Positions 10,374-23,395 of a stretch of DNA of 64,000 nt are shown here, in pieces (position 1 is the first letter of the stretch; the number at the start of each line of letters is the position of its first letter). The DNA comes from Hysterangium stoloniferum. Its lineage: Eukaryota > Basidiomycota > Agaricomycetes > Hysterangiales > Hysterangiaceae. The position numbers and the translations under genes are program-made. The stretch spans positions 310,001 through 374,000 of the forward strand of contig WHVD01000077.1 of the NCBI GenBank assembly GCA_015178975.1, read 5' to 3'. The notes under the pieces were generated by a model. It did no database searches and was not told the DNA's origin. It saw only the letters and a program-made list of their open reading frames with translations.

Positions 10374-11816
10374 ATTAAACTGGTGAAACCATTCAAAATT
10401 TATGTTTCAGAGGATGCTATATCCAATTTGAGGAAGAAAATTTATGGAGTCTGGTTTCCGGATGAAATAGATGATGCTGGATGGGACTATGGAGCCCCCC
10501 TTGCCGATATGCAACAAATTGAATCAAATCTAGGAAATGGTTTCGACTCGAGAGAGCAAGAAAGGAAAATCAGTTTTCAGCTTTCACAGTTCACCCTGGA
10601 TATGGCTGTTGAAGGGTTGGGTATTTAAACATCCATTTTGTTCACCAAAAAATAAGACAGAGACCGCAATTCCTCTTTTTTGTTCATGGTTGTGAATCAT
10701 TTTTCATTGGTTATGTTCTCATCATATAGTTAGCAACCCCTAGGCCCTAGGGTCAGGAAGTTTTGTAGAGGTCATGAAAATCCTCTCATTTTTGACAACC
10801 CTCACAACTGATAAGGCACCGAGCTTCCACGTGGTCGTGTTCTGCCAGGATATGGTTTCTCAGAAGGGGCAAGTAAGAAAGGTTTCGTATGCCGAAGTAA
10901 GCCACAAGTTGATGCAAGCTCCGGGATACCAAGAATATGCCAATTTTATCCTGACATTTTTTATCGTTAACAAAGAATGTTAATCTCACTAGTAACCGAA
11001 GGTCAGTCGCATTTTGATGGTGTATGCCAGCTCTGAGGTTCACACTGTATTCTAGGTAAAGATTGGGGTTGCTGTGTATGTCATCTGATAGCTAGCCAGT
11101 TAGTATGTACCCAATTCGGCCTTTAAGACCACTCGAAGAATAGCTCAGCTTATGGTGGTACTATAAAGCTTGTCACATCAATGTTGCGTCGCGTGTGCTA
11201 CTCCTATTATCTTAAAAATTTCGCATGTATTAGCAGGCGTTACTAGCGGGGTGGCACCCAAATTCTTCTCCAATCCAATTCTGTACTTAAAGCACGCTCT
11301 AAAGCCCTACACACCGATCGAAAAGTCCGGTCTTGCAGTACTGCTTCGATCCGATGGTTCTGGATATCTGACAGAACAGTCAACGCAGCCCCAAACTCTA
11401 GGGTACGCTCTTTCAGACTCACCGGTTGGTTTGCTGGCTTGGATATACGTGAATTGGACGGATTCTTACGCCTAGACCGATGACGGGACTAAGCCATATG
11501 TATCCTGGCCTTGTTCCGGACCGAGCTCATACCGACATAGTATCAACCCAAATATGCCGGTATTGGTTCTCTAGTGCAGGGCCTGCCACAAGTATTCGTA
11601 TTATCATGAAGTTGCGAAGACGACTTGCTTTGACCCACATCCTACAAATTGTTGTCTAATGCTTTGGTGGGCGTCTCCCATTTCCCCAAAGCGCTTATCC
11701 CAAAATCATGGATCCAAACGCTTGCGAATATGACCAACATCAGTCCGGCGGCCATTTAGCCGGTCACGAGCGGCCAGTAGAGTTATCAACTGGTCAAGGG
11801 TTGCCTCGGGCTATGT
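10374..11816 (+). pseudogene. Epoxide hydrolase (alpha/beta fold, EHN domain), decayed
   Basis: The N-terminal EHN domain reads KPFKIYVSEDAISNLRKK, then FPDEIDDAGWDYGAPLADMQ and FTLDMAVEGLGI, followed by FFVHG of the oxyanion region. Later pieces in other frames include SFHVVV, SYAEVSHKLMQA and GYQEY (about 10820-10940), KFFSNPILYLKHALKPYT (about 11260-11320), ALSDSPVGLLAWIY (11406-11447) and KIMDPNACEYDQHQSGGH (about 11700-11755) near the C-terminal His. Frameshifts and stops separate the pieces. Intact relatives of about 400 residues open epoxides to diols. An LTR remnant touches the 5' end. Confidence 0.8.
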
Positions 11817-13730
11817 CATCTCTTCGCAGACCTGATTCCACCGACTTGGGCTACAGAAAGGCGGGATAATGATCATCAATATATTCTATTGAGCGGGTTT
11901 ATTATTCGATTTTGTAATGGAACGTATCACATTCTTATAGGCCCTGTAAGAATGGGAGGTTAGATGTTTCCGATACCTATCCCTTGAGGACTTGGCAAAT
12001 GCACCCGCGAAAATAACTTGAATTCAAACCAAATGCCTGTCCAAACTATGAAGAGCATCTGGACCAGCTCTCCCAGAACCGCTGCAGCTCTTCTACCGAT
12101 ATATGCAGGAAGTACAAGGTGTTACTATACGCAGAGGGCGATCCTTCGGATTGATTTCGAATATCACCTGTGCATATGCAACCCAGTTGTCACTGCCACC
12201 GATCTAGACTCTTGGGTTCTTACACAGGTTACGACCTCTTCTGCCACGTAAATTAATTTTGTCTTCCCTTTTCTGTAGGGGCATATCGTAAAGGCTCGTC
12301 TATTCTCTAGTCCTGTAAGTGGTCCGTTCATCTGTTTTTAACTTGAAAGTGGATGTCATGTACGCACCGATTTACAATCGAGCAACGTGACGAACCTACG
12401 CTGCTTGTGGGTGCCCTCACCTGAGCGTGGATGTAGGCACTGCCCTCCAGGAGAAATATTCATGAATTTAACGGAAATTTCTCAGTTCTTGCTTATTTCA
12501 AATACAATGCTGTTTCCGCCGACTCATCATTGCATACAAGGTACATGAGAAGTGTTGATCCCGTTTTCACCGTCGAACTCCTTTGAAGTGCAATCTATTA
12601 AGCTCCTGCAAGATCCTACCGAAAGAGTAATACGGTGCCGAGCCTACAGCTGAACGATCTCAGTACTTACAAATACCTATCAATCTGTTAATCTTATCAA
12701 TCCAATATATCAAAAAACCGGCCATAAAAACCGCCGGTTCAACCTTGGACGATTGGCTGGGCAACTTCCTTCCAGCGAAGTCCGGAATGAATTTAACGAG
12801 TTCAAAGTCGTTTATAGACTTACTTCACTTCATGTTGGGAAATTTCACCAGGTCACCGATCCAACCTGATACAGCAAGTGATGAGTTGATTGCAAATTTC
12901 CCTCGCATTTTTGCAAAAAATACTTGAGAACTCCTGAACTTGAAGGGTAAAAGACGGTCGCACGACTTGTTTGTTGTGAGATGTTTCACAGGTCGCGCTG
13001 CATGCTCTGCCCCTGCTCCAATTTATAAAGTGAAAAGGCACCGGAGCCAACTTTTGGCGGCAAAGCATATGGCAGTTTCATTATCACAAGCGCCCGTATC
13101 GCCAAGTTAAAACTCATTCAAATAGTGTCTGCCGAATGGCGAGGCGCCTCTGTAAAAAAGCGATCTTTGATCGTCTCCGGATGTCCGCTTGTAAGTGACT
13201 ACTTTCTATCGACACACATCACGCCGCTAACTGGATTAAATTGTATCAGAAATGGATAAACTTGAAACAAGTTATCCAAGGTAAAGCAGAACTGCCTGGG
13301 GTGTACGATGCCCGATGCCAAAAGTACCGATTATGGGCGGCCTGTGTAGGAACTTTGCAGCGTCCTGATCGACGGGTTCCGTGGCAGTGTCGTCACTTTG
13401 GCCCCAAGGCTTCACAACTTCCAATCATTTTGGGGTCGTTCCGGAAATCTCCACCAGCAGTTTAGGACTGCCTTCGAGTCATCTACCGAACAATTATCTA
13501 AACACGATGCAGTTATGATAGCCGCTGGTCCCGATTTATAGGCTGATCAAAACATATACCGAGATTTGAATTTAACATACCCTATGCTGGCAACACGCGT
13601 TTGGGTTTGTGATTGGACACACAGATAGATGATCTGCAAAGTGACTCGGTGGTTTACTTTTGGCCTGCTCCTTCCATTTAAGAACCAGGGGCTGGACACT
13701 TGTTAACCAAGTTGCCAGACCAACACCGTT
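11817..13730. other. No gene named; possible second unrecognised pseudogene
   Basis: Two stretches have protein-like texture without a family I can name. About 13060-13200 reads LKLIQIVSAEWRGASVKK then IFDRLRMSACK. About 13370-13530 reads FRGSVVTLAPRLHNFQSF then SKHDAVMIAAGPDL. They are broken by stops and frame changes. A putative intron (13192-13250) joins the first stretch to what follows. I assign no function. Confidence 0.3.
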
Positions 13731-15026
13731 ATGCTGAACGATCGGCCCATAATTGACACATTTTGCCAACGTCATTATATCCCAAACACCAACTTTCACC
13801 TCTTAAGGGAACTTCGACACGACGCGAACAACCGCAGCGGCAGTGGGAAGAGTGTTCCTCTACGTCAGATAGGTATGGGCCTACTTCATGGCTGTGGTAA
13901 GATAATACCTTAATGCAACGCATTGCAGATGACCAGCAGGGTCCCCCGGGTAAATCCTCCTTGCAATCTACACCGTCTGTTGGGGATGCTCAACAGCACA
14001 TGGAACTGACCTCACCATTCACGCCCTGCCTCACCCCTTCCTCGTCGATCAGCTCATCAGCCGCCTCCTCTCCGTTATTACAGAATAGTATTCTTGATCA
14101 TGAGGAACAATCTCTAAAATCGTTCAAACGACCACGGCGGATGAGCATAGACAGCGAAACAAGTCGAGGTAGCTCTCGTTGGTCCACGTCCCCACGCGTA
14201 TGCCAGACCACCGTTCTGCCTTCTTACGCAGCGGAGAGCTATATCAATACGACTACTGCGCTAATACGAAATGAAGCTTCCCATAAAGATGCCGCTTCAA
14301 TCTCAAGTCGTTTCATAACGAAGGGTCCCGAAGCCACAGGTGACGCATCTCCCAAGAAGATAGCACGACATTCGATAGATTCCACAACACCAAGCCGGTC
14401 ATCCCAATCTACCACGGCCTCTCTGCCTGTTTTGTCCATTCCTCCTGCGCAGGCGTCGGATCTCCCTCCCAGCTCGGCCAAAAAGCGACCTGCTGTGCGT
14501 AGTGATTCACCAAAGAAGACTCCAAAACGACCCGCGCGACGGCGGAAAGGCGAAAATCGAACGACTTCACCACAACCTATCAAATTTCGTTTTGTGACCG
14601 TCCAGCATTCCACAGATGCCGCAGAAACTACGTCACCGCCTGTTGACGATGAGGAGAAGCATGTTCATTTTGAGGAACATATGGAAGAGGAAGTTGAGGA
14701 AGGCCCTTTTGAACATGGCCCGACCGAGCTGCCCCCGCGCCCCTACCCAGGTGGCGAGTATGCCGATAGTCCATTAAAGCCAAGGAAGAAGATTGGAAAG
14801 GTTCCCGCCAGTAACCTTGACTTTGTGAGTTGCGTCGCCGCCTCCCATTTTGGGGAACTTTATTTAAAACTCGTACATATAGCTCCCCGTTTTGGAAGAA
14901 CGTTTCTGTAGACTGGAAAATGCCATAGAGGGATACGTCGAATATCGCGGACAGCAAGCTCTTAAAAATTCTATTCTACCAACCTCATATTTATTCAAGA
15001 AACCGAATGCCCCGACAGATTTATAG
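13731..15026 (+). CDS. Ser/Pro-rich basic protein of unknown function (three exons)
   Basis: Proposed exons 13731-13872, 13929-14824 and 14883-15026 encode 393 residues with GT-AG introns of 56 and 58 bp and matching phases. Exon 3 is open and ends SYLFKKPNAPTDL-stop, which supports the last splice. The middle is rich in Ser, Thr and Pro. It has several short basic clusters (FKRPRR, AKKRP, KKTPKRPARRRK) that look like nuclear localisation signals, and an acidic run EEHMEEEVEEGP. The C-terminus LEERFCRLENAIEGYVEY may form a helix. I do not recognise the family. Exon 1 is the weakest part: if it is wrong, an ATG at 13913 gives a shorter start. It is the only intact coding region between the dead epoxide hydrolase and the empty 15-20 kb stretch. 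Confidence 0.5.
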
Positions 15027-18000
15027 CGACACGCCTTCATATATATTCGCATTACTTCCTTTTGCCTTGATGTATATGGCCGTTCATCATTTATCATCTC
15101 CACTCATATTTTTTTATTTGTTTTTATTTTTCGTTGTAGCACTAACCAAGGCTCTTAAAGAACTGTATCGGGCATAAACTGGTTGGAATCATAACAATAA
15201 TCAACCCGTAAATAATTGCTGCAGTGATAATACAGTAAACAGGCACTCATTTCAATGGGATTGTAACTGCGCTTTGAAGACTGCGCTCAATTGGATCGTA
15301 AGATGGATGTCTGGTGAAGCCTGTGTCTTGCTGCGTGACGCCGAACAATTGAGCAATTTACATTCCTATTCAAAAGGATTTCCACTGTCTCAAGACTATG
15401 CTATACATAGATACATTCTGGTTGTGTTTCTGATGATGTTAACGTTGGGCTGTGCGTTAAGCATTTCGCATCATCGACTAGACAGTAAGCACACTGGCAA
15501 AGATCAGCAACGAGTATAAATTTTCGTGTCAAAAAACATCTATTGGTACACCAGATCACGTGTTGCTATATATCCACCCTCGAATCAAAGTCAAGCTATT
15601 CTCAAGCGTTTGATCCACATGGAAACGTCATGCCCTTTGAATTGAACGGGCTGGCGGTGGGAGATTGATCACCGCTATGCTTTACCCTTTCTCCTAACAT
15701 TTCACGGAACAATTAAATCTGAGAAACGCTGGTTGGTTGAAGGGACCGATGACCTCAAGCGGATTGTTGGTCCAAGTAAGTTCGAAATTAAGGCGGTCTT
15801 GATCGCCAAATGTCTTGAAGAACATGTGATAATGCCTATACAGTCTTTATCCCTGACGTACCTTCATCTGTTGGGGGGCAACCTGACTGCCAGGTCGTAC
15901 CTCGTGGGGCGATTGGAGGTCAAAACCATAGGTAAAATGAGAGAACAATTAAAATATTGTTTTCTCTCTGTAGAAGCCTCTCGAAATCACCTGGAGCTTC
16001 TGGTTAGTGGGCGATCTCAAATAACAGGCCCACATCCCAAGTGTTCGTCACTCAATTGCGACTCGGATAAAAATCATGATCACATGGATGGAGCCCGGAA
16101 CAACGTATCCACTTTATGTTATATTACGATCACACGCTTAAAATTTACTGTCAAGAATATTCTCTACTCTAAATGCCGCGAAACCTTGTTTATACAGTTG
16201 TGGTGACATCTCCATTGGCAGGTTCAGTTCTTTGTTAGGCCCTTGTGAAGATAATTGAGAAGTTAAGAAAATAAGGATCGTACAAATGATCCCAAATACA
16301 ATTGATAAGTTCGTTAGGATCCCTCAAAATTAGTAGTTGGCGGTGGCTAGCAAATACAAGCATTGGCAATTGCACGCACAACGTTAGGTATTGATAGGAT
16401 AAATTGAATACAACTGTAGATTCTGACAGATACACCACTTATTAAGTCAGGGTAGGTCGAATACATTTTCCGCACTTAGTTGCAACTTACAGTATGGGAC
16501 AGCAACTGAGTGACAAAATCAAATGTTTATCATAAGCATGACTTGAGATCAGAGGGTATTAAAGTTGAAACAAGTTGTTGCTCTTGTTCAAACCTAGAGA
16601 ACGACACGTGCACAAAGGTGATTGATTAGCACGGATGAACTAAATGATGTTATTATTAGTACTGCGTACCTTCCGCAGCGTTCAAATACGGCGTTGAACT
16701 GCGTTGTATTGTACCTTGATATCAATGATCTTTTTTTGTAAGCAAGGAGAAGTGAAACGAAGACCGTAACAACATAATGACAGACTGCAAAGGGTCGAAG
16801 AAGTGCGCAGTTGTTGGAGATCCACCTTACTGAAGAAGAGAACACCACACGACAGTTAAGGGGGAAATCATGACGGGATCTGAATCTCGAGGGTTACTAG
16901 TACAACTGCCTCGAGGCAGCCATACACTAAATTCATGAGAAGTTTGGACCTGGAAATTGACAGCGGCGAAAATAACGTTGAAAGAAAGTAACCCTATGTG
17001 TGGCAGTGAAGATCTATATCCCCCCCCCCCCCCTAAAGTGAATTTAACTAGTAAGCTGTCCTCGGCGGAGATCATCGATGCCTGTGGTGTGCATCTACCA
17101 GAGCAGATAGCGCCTGTCACCCTGTCTGTCAACTTCTGGCGATCGTGGGTGGAAATGAATGATTCAATAGGAGAAACGCACATCAGTCTTGAGAAAGTGA
17201 AGTAACTAAGGAAAGTGCACGTGAAATGATGCTACATGTCAGTTCGAAGCAACTATTCCTGCAACAATCTTCGTTTTGATCTGATTAGCTGTTAAGGAAG
17301 TATTAAATGATTCACATAATGTATTCAATTAAAAATAAATCTTATTAAGCCAGTTTATTTAATCATCTAACGTCCAGATTGATTCCATTTTTACCAGTGA
17401 CATCCCTGATCAAGTGAAGCCTCATCCTGCAACACACTTAGTTCTCGAAGCCACTTACACAGCCAATGCTCCCTTTTCCGCCATTTGAATTCGCAATATT
17501 GCTGCGATACTTTGTATTGGATATATTTTCCTCGATGCGGCAATTAAAAACATCAACTTCTTCCCAGTTGTATCGATGTTAGGGACTTTAACACTCAAAA
17601 ATAACTCTAATCCACGGAGGTATATTTGTCCTATACATCGATATTTAGGATTTTTCGAAGATATAAAGAAGATCACATCTCGTCCAGTCGGGAGGCAGTG
17701 CTGCTTGAAGCTATCAACCTCCCCCTCGTAAGCGAATCCGGACAGTTGATGGGCCGACTGCCTGGAAATGGTCGCCGAGCCACTTGAAACTTTGCGGTTT
17801 GTTCGGAATGCTTGGATTTCAAAATTCACGATCAACAAAATAAAACAACATCAATAATAATTAGTATTGAAATCAGTCAATTCCTCCAGCCATCAGATGC
17901 AATTTTCCTCAACCTATATGTACGAGGGCGATGCGGATAAACATGATGAGGAAGATCACTATCAGCAGCGTTAAGACAGATTCGGAGGATTGCGATGGCA

Positions 18001-20511
18001 GATGCGCACTGTATCTGATGCTGGGAGGCGGGAGCCCAGCTTGTGATCTCCGAAGATAGGCCGAGGTCGCTGGTAGGAGCGGCAAAGCGTGATAAATAGC
18101 AATGGATGAGCGGGATAATAACCGATGTGGTATCATAGTCGTATAGACGAGAGTACTTCGCGCGTTTTTCTCGCCAACTATCAGAACATTCCCTTCTTTC
18201 GTAACTTGAAATTAACGCCGTATTTGAACTATATAAATTAGAACCAGTACCCCAGAGAAAAACTTGTCTTTGTTACAATAGTATCAGTGTATTTTATCTT
18301 TATACACTAATAAAAATCATCCAAAAGGTATCATACCTCTCACCAATCACGAACACCAGCTATCCGCCACCCGAAGACCTGTTAAATGATCCTAGGCGTA
18401 TCTTCCCGAATCAAGGAAATCCAATTGAGACACAACCAAGGGTTCAACAGCGATCAGTCAATTCAAAATCAAATTTATTTATTGATTTATTAGGAAGAGA
18501 AGTTGCGGAAAAGAAAGGATGTCGCGTAAGTTTTCACTCGGTCCGGTTTAGACGGGACAAAAACAAGTGATGATGGACCATAGCACCAGAAAGAAGCATA
18601 AATTCATATCTTTTATGTTGAAGCGTACATGAGGAGGCTGACCAAGAAGTTCATAATGAGCTGAAATCTTGACGTAAATTAAAAGCAAATTTTTGACAGG
18701 CCGTTCAGGCAAGGAATCTATAATACTGGCGTTTCAGTGCCATTTCTGTTGTTGTTTTCAAATCGGTCGAAAAAAATGAAGGAGCCGATCAGCGACGCAT
18801 TTCATCAGTAGGAAAACTATTTTTGTGTAGTTCCGAAGAGACTCTGAGCTTGAAACTACACTTGAAAAGACCGAATATACCGAAATGGCCATTAAAACCA
18901 CCACTCTGACACGCTTGCTTTTTTGTTTTAAATCTTCCGACAAAATGCAAACATCTGGACACCGTAACGAGATTACCTAAGAGTTATTACCTCTTTAATG
19001 AGTCACTGATTTAATCTGAGACGTGTTAATGGCTCAAGTGACTCTGTACTATTTAGGAACCTCATCACGAACACCAAGCCACACCAGACTGGGTAGTTCT
19101 TATATTTACACCCCGGTTTCAACCTTGTCATAGCCAATCGGCTGTTTCTCCCCTGAAACGTTTTTGATATAGTTCCTGTATTATTTTGATGCAATAAAGC
19201 CAAGTGTTTCTATTAATCTCCATTTTCTTAGTGACGACGACGACGAATTCTGTTGATTTTATGGTTACTAGAGGCCACTTATGGCCTAATAGCGCAGCTA
19301 TCCTAGGTTCAACTCTCAAACTTAATAATGACTTGGCGAGCTAGAGGGTCACCAGCAGGGAATCAAAGAGGGTGGTGGGAGGAGAACCGTCAGGCAGGCT
19401 CCACGCCGGGTGAGAACGCCATAAATGAGGAATCGTCACCCTAAAACAGATATATAGAAGAGAAAAGAGAAGAATATAGGGCAGTCACACAGCGTGGAGG
19501 TTCAAATTATCGATCTCAAAACATCCTCGGAGGTTCGTGAGGATTTCCTGAGAATTTTCAGCATATGTGGAGATTCTAAGGAAACGTATTTCGAAATTGA
19601 GCCATGTAGAGTTTTGGGGCCATTCTCAATGCTGAGGACCAAAAGCATGGCAAGCCTCATACGTCCGACATTGAGAATGACCCAAGAAATATATATAGTT
19701 TAATCTGGGAAAGTGCACGAAGAATTCTGTAAAGTATACACCAAGTTTGCATTACATTTTCAAAAATTCGAACATTGTCAGGGAAACTTTATATTTTTCA
19801 TGAATTTTAGAAGGTATTCCGAGGTCGAAAATTTCAGCCTCAGTGCTGTGTAATGCCTCTATTGAAAGAGAGGAAGTGATGAAAAATATGAAGAAAAGAA
19901 ACGAACTCTGGGAATGGAACGTAGTAACCATAGTCCGAATGTCATAGTTGTATTTTCTTTGCATAAAAAGGTGCCAGAACGAGCGTTGACGTAGTTGAAG
20001 ACTCGAAGTAGCAGTCAAGACATACTGAGCTGGGGAGTACTAAACTGAGGATTATCCAGCATCAAATATTATATGCGTTCAAAATCAATTTCCAGTTGAT
20101 TTGGTCTATTTCTTAAAACTACGAATGTTATTTGTCCTTGCCCATTGAACCACACAAGCCTACCGTGGGCGCCGAAAATCGAGATTTAACCTTTTCCTAC
20201 AAAAGTATTTTTATTATTGACATTCAGATTTTTTTTTAGCTTTTCCGGGATTCACCCGATGAGTAGCTGGGGTCTTCTTGCCACCCCCTGGAGTCGGTTC
20301 ACTTGTGCCATCAGATCTCTCGGGGGACATCGGAGTGGTTCGACCCGCGGGGAATTACTATATATGGCCCGTCAGACAATTTGTAAGCGCCAAAACGTCA
20401 TTACACGTGCGGAGTTTGGATCGGCCCTAAGGTTGAGGAGGATATCACGTCAGAAAGTTTAGTTCTTGACTTCTATTTCTACGTTCATGAGCGTATCATC
20501 ACCTACAGAAC
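15027..20511. other. 5.5 kb without a recognised gene
   Basis: Several open frames of 60-160 codons exist (for example 15733-16206 plus, 17455-17838 minus), but they lack an ATG at the left end, a domain or a splice model. A run of 14 C lies at 17020-17033. A 75-codon minus frame at 17909-18136 has an ATG and a C-terminal hydrophobic segment (LTLLIVIFLIMFIRIALV) but no other support. I see no repeat shared with the rest of the window. Confidence 0.4.
17909..18136 (-). CDS. Possible small tail-anchored protein, weak
   Basis: The frame has 75 codons from an ATG. The N-terminus is Arg/Ser-rich (MIPHRLLSRSSIAIYH) and the C-terminus is one hydrophobic helix ending IRIALVHIG. It could be a short membrane protein, a final exon, or chance. 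No neighbour or family supports it. Confidence 0.15.
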   Translation of the reverse strand: MIPHRLLSRSSIAIYHALPLLPATSAYLRRSQAGLPPPSIRYSAHLPSQSSESVLTLLIVIFLIMFIRIALVHIG

Positions 20512-21841
20512 ATGGATTTACCTCCTCCACTCGACCTTCCAAATGAGCGCAAGTTTTTTGAGCGGTGGCAGATCGCCATAAGTATAAATCTTTGGGCTTT
20601 TCTTGTGATTCATTAAATCTAATTCTCTAATTTTGTTTTCTCACAGCCAGCTTCCTTCTACGCTACCTCATAGCGTTCGTGACCATTCCACTGTTGCTCT
20701 GGCCCGTTCGAAACCGTTTCAAGACACGCATTGACACTGGGAAGACTGGGAAATGTCGCCTTTGCATTTACATGCCGCACGAAACGGCTGGGTTACAGAA
20801 AGAAAGGGCAGCGTGTAGAGGTGTCCTTGTGCACTTGCACGGTGGTGGCTGGACAATGTAAGTAAAATAATTCTACATGCGTAGTGTTGCTGAAATTCGA
20901 ACAGTGGTCAACCTGAGTCAGAAACTCCTTTATGCAAATTCCTCTGTCAAGAACTTGGTGTAGTTGTGGTCGCGCCCGATTATCGAAAGGCGCCCGGTAA
21001 GTGTGCTATGCAGATAGTATAGATAGTAATGCCGTTTACTTCTGACAAACCTTTAATAGAATACCCATACCCACATGCTCTTGAGCAATGTTATTCCGTT
21101 CTTTCCTGGATTGCAACGTAGGGTATTAACACTTCAAATTTTCCATACCTGACTTGTAGAACCAGTGGGGGTCTATCAGAGGTCCTCAAACACCATCATT
21201 TTGCAAAAGATATAAACCCCCAGCTTATAGCACTCTCCGGCGGATCAGCTGGCTCGAATCTAGCAGCTTCTTTAACCCTCCTCTCTATAAATCGCCCCCT
21301 ACCTAATGGCGCAAGTGTAGCAGGCGCCGGTCTTCTCTACCCCTCCCTTAATCTGGCAGTGCCCTATGAAGAAAAGCTTGCACGTGTTGATCCAAACCGC
21401 GTCCTCCCTCCATGGATGTCCAAAATGTGTCTGAAAGCCTATTTGCCTCCACCACGAGATGTCAAAGATCCCTATGTTTCTCCGGCACTTGCCCCACGAG
21501 ACGTCCTCGCGAAATTCCCACCAACAGTGATTATAACTGCAGCCTATGATTATCTTGCACACGAAGCAGAAGAATTCGCCGCTACCCTTAATGAGATCGG
21601 TGTTCAAGTGGAGCATAAGCGGTTTATGCATGTTGGGCATGCGTTCGACGGCATGCCAGCAAGGAATAAGAAACAAAGGGAATTGAATCAGGGCGCAAGG
21701 GAGGAGGCCTGGGGGATGATGGCAAATGCATTTGGACGCGTTTTAAAAACGAAAGTGGGGGAGATGGAGCCTACTGGTCTGAGGCTTGGGTATGGGAGTA
21801 CTGATACTTCTAATAGGGCGGCTGGAGAAGGTTTGATCTAA
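20512..21841 (+). CDS. Alpha/beta-hydrolase esterase/lipase, HSL family, membrane-anchored
   Basis: Five exons (20512-20581, 20647-20857, 20905-20996, 21060-21117, 21160-21841) with GT-AG introns of 42-65 bp and matching phases encode 370 residues. A hydrophobic segment LLRYLIAFVTIPLLLW (about 27-42) suggests an N-terminal anchor. The oxyanion-hole motif HGGGW is at 88-92. The nucleophile elbow GGSAG places Ser at about 174. AAYDYL gives the acid at about Asp274, and HVGHAFDG gives the catalytic His at about 304. This set defines the hormone-sensitive-lipase branch of serine esterases, which hydrolyse acyl esters; the natural substrate is unknown. All catalytic residues are present and the frame is intact. 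The start is the ATG that opens exon 1 (MDLPPPLDLP). Confidence 0.85.
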
Positions 21842-22599
21842 GATGGAATCGGTGAACGTTTCAATGTTTCAATGTCATTTTACATCCCGTCCCACACTCT
21901 GGAGCTGTCGATTATGGATTCTTTATTAACCCATGCTGACGTCTTTTCCAATTTATACTGGCATTAAAAAAAATCTACAGCATCCGCAGTTTGTGCCAAT
22001 ACAGCTGCTACCTACATGCGTACCCGAAACGAGAATTGAAATCGGATGGCTCTTTCCTCTAACAAAAGATGCAGATGAGTCGGCTGCAGCGCTAACATCA
22101 TTTGACCGCCAGAAGAACTATACGCGGAGTAGAACAAACAGTGCCTGTTACTCGTAGGCTCCAAGCTAACCATATAGCTACGATGATGCAAATGCTATTT
22201 TTTCGAGTATTTTTCTATGATTTTTAAACTACACCGGATCCTGCCAACAGTGTATCTGAATATGCAGGAATGAAACTTCAATTAGAAGTGTTTATAAGTA
22301 TAAAAAAGGCTATCTGCGGTATTACAACTAGAGGGTCTTTGTACAGCGTCCTCAGAATAATTTCCTCATGTCCAGCTGTATAGGTCTTTCACCAATAACC
22401 AGCAATTAGTTTATTCCGACATTATCGATCCTTCCAGTACTAGTCCAATCTCTCCCTATCGAGCAAAATCATCTGCTCTCCAAAAGTGTCTCTCGACGAC
22501 AGCGATTCTCTATCTCTGAGTAGTGTATTCTAGTCTCCACACTGCATGGTTTAGTCTGGCTCCTAAACTAAACGAGGTTGGCAACAATAATAAGTTGGA
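21842..22599. other. Intergenic, nothing recognised
   Basis: Downstream of the esterase I see no domain-bearing frame and no repeat shared with other parts of the window. Confidence 0.4.
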
Positions 22600-23395
22600 T
22601 AAACAGCTCAGCTTACAGGCCACTGGCAGCCCTCCAACGCTCTCCAATCCTTGAACCTACTCGCATCATCCCAGACACTTCCCCTAATAAACATCCCTAT
22701 GTGATCGATCCATTCAATGCCATGCCGCGCGATTAACCGTGTATCCACTGTCCTCGTGAGCTCAACCCAAGGAATCGAGGATGATGGACAGTACTACAAA
22801 TCAAGAGAGTTTTGATCGAGGTGGGTCTTGAATGTGGATGATATATCTCCTGCCACACTCCGCCGGATATCCCGTGATAGGTGAGTGCCTTCAATGTCGT
22901 CCAAGGTTTTATGTTGATTCGGAATGAAATTATGATAGGTATGTAAGTGGTCCCTTTCAAAGATATTTGAGTGTTGCCACCGTGGGTCGAGCGATGTAGG
23001 ATTCATGGCGAATAATAGGCGGGCGCATCGCACCGCAATGGTGCGAGTGATATCCGCAATCGGATGGCACGGCGAGCAGAAGACGAGACATTTGAACATG
23101 ACTCCATTATATTGTCCACAGCACCATAAAGACCTTCATCCTGAGGAACACTTGATATCAAGTCTCGTATGTAATACAATTTTACCTCTTCCAACGCATG
23201 ATGTAAATGTTATAAAGTGGCATTGAAAGTGATAGAGATTGTGTTGTGGAGGATGGAAACCGTCCATCCGTTAAAATCTCTGCATACAACTGCAAGTATA
23301 AACACTGTTTTGCGATGCCTTGCAGCAATCTCGATAATAATACGGACGATTTCGATGGGGAGCGGTGGGAATGCGGCAGTAGATGTTGTGGTCAT
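22600..23395 (-). pseudogene. F-box protein, degenerate and diverged paralogue
   Basis: The minus strand starts at an ATG (23395) with MTTTSTAAFPPLPIEIVRII, then AVVCRDFNGWTVSILHNTI. This aligns with the F-box of the four intact genes downstream. Further pieces in shifted frames match the body: RWQHSNIFERD at about 22945-22980, and GISGGVWQEI followed by the HSRPTSIKTLLIC segment at about 22795-22870. Frameshifts break the frame. It lies just left of the tandem array on the same strand and is clearly more diverged than the array copies. Confidence 0.75.

Noticed and set aside
15733..16206. 157-codon plus frame as a gene
   Set aside because: It begins at TTG rather than ATG in the extended frame, has no splice model or domain, and lies in a stretch without other support.
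17020..17033. Run of 14 C as a functional signal
   Set aside because: A homopolymer with no flanking gene or repeat, most simply replication slippage or assembly uncertainty.
17455..17838. 127-codon minus frame as a gene
   Set aside because: It starts at TTG, has no recognisable domain and no neighbouring support.
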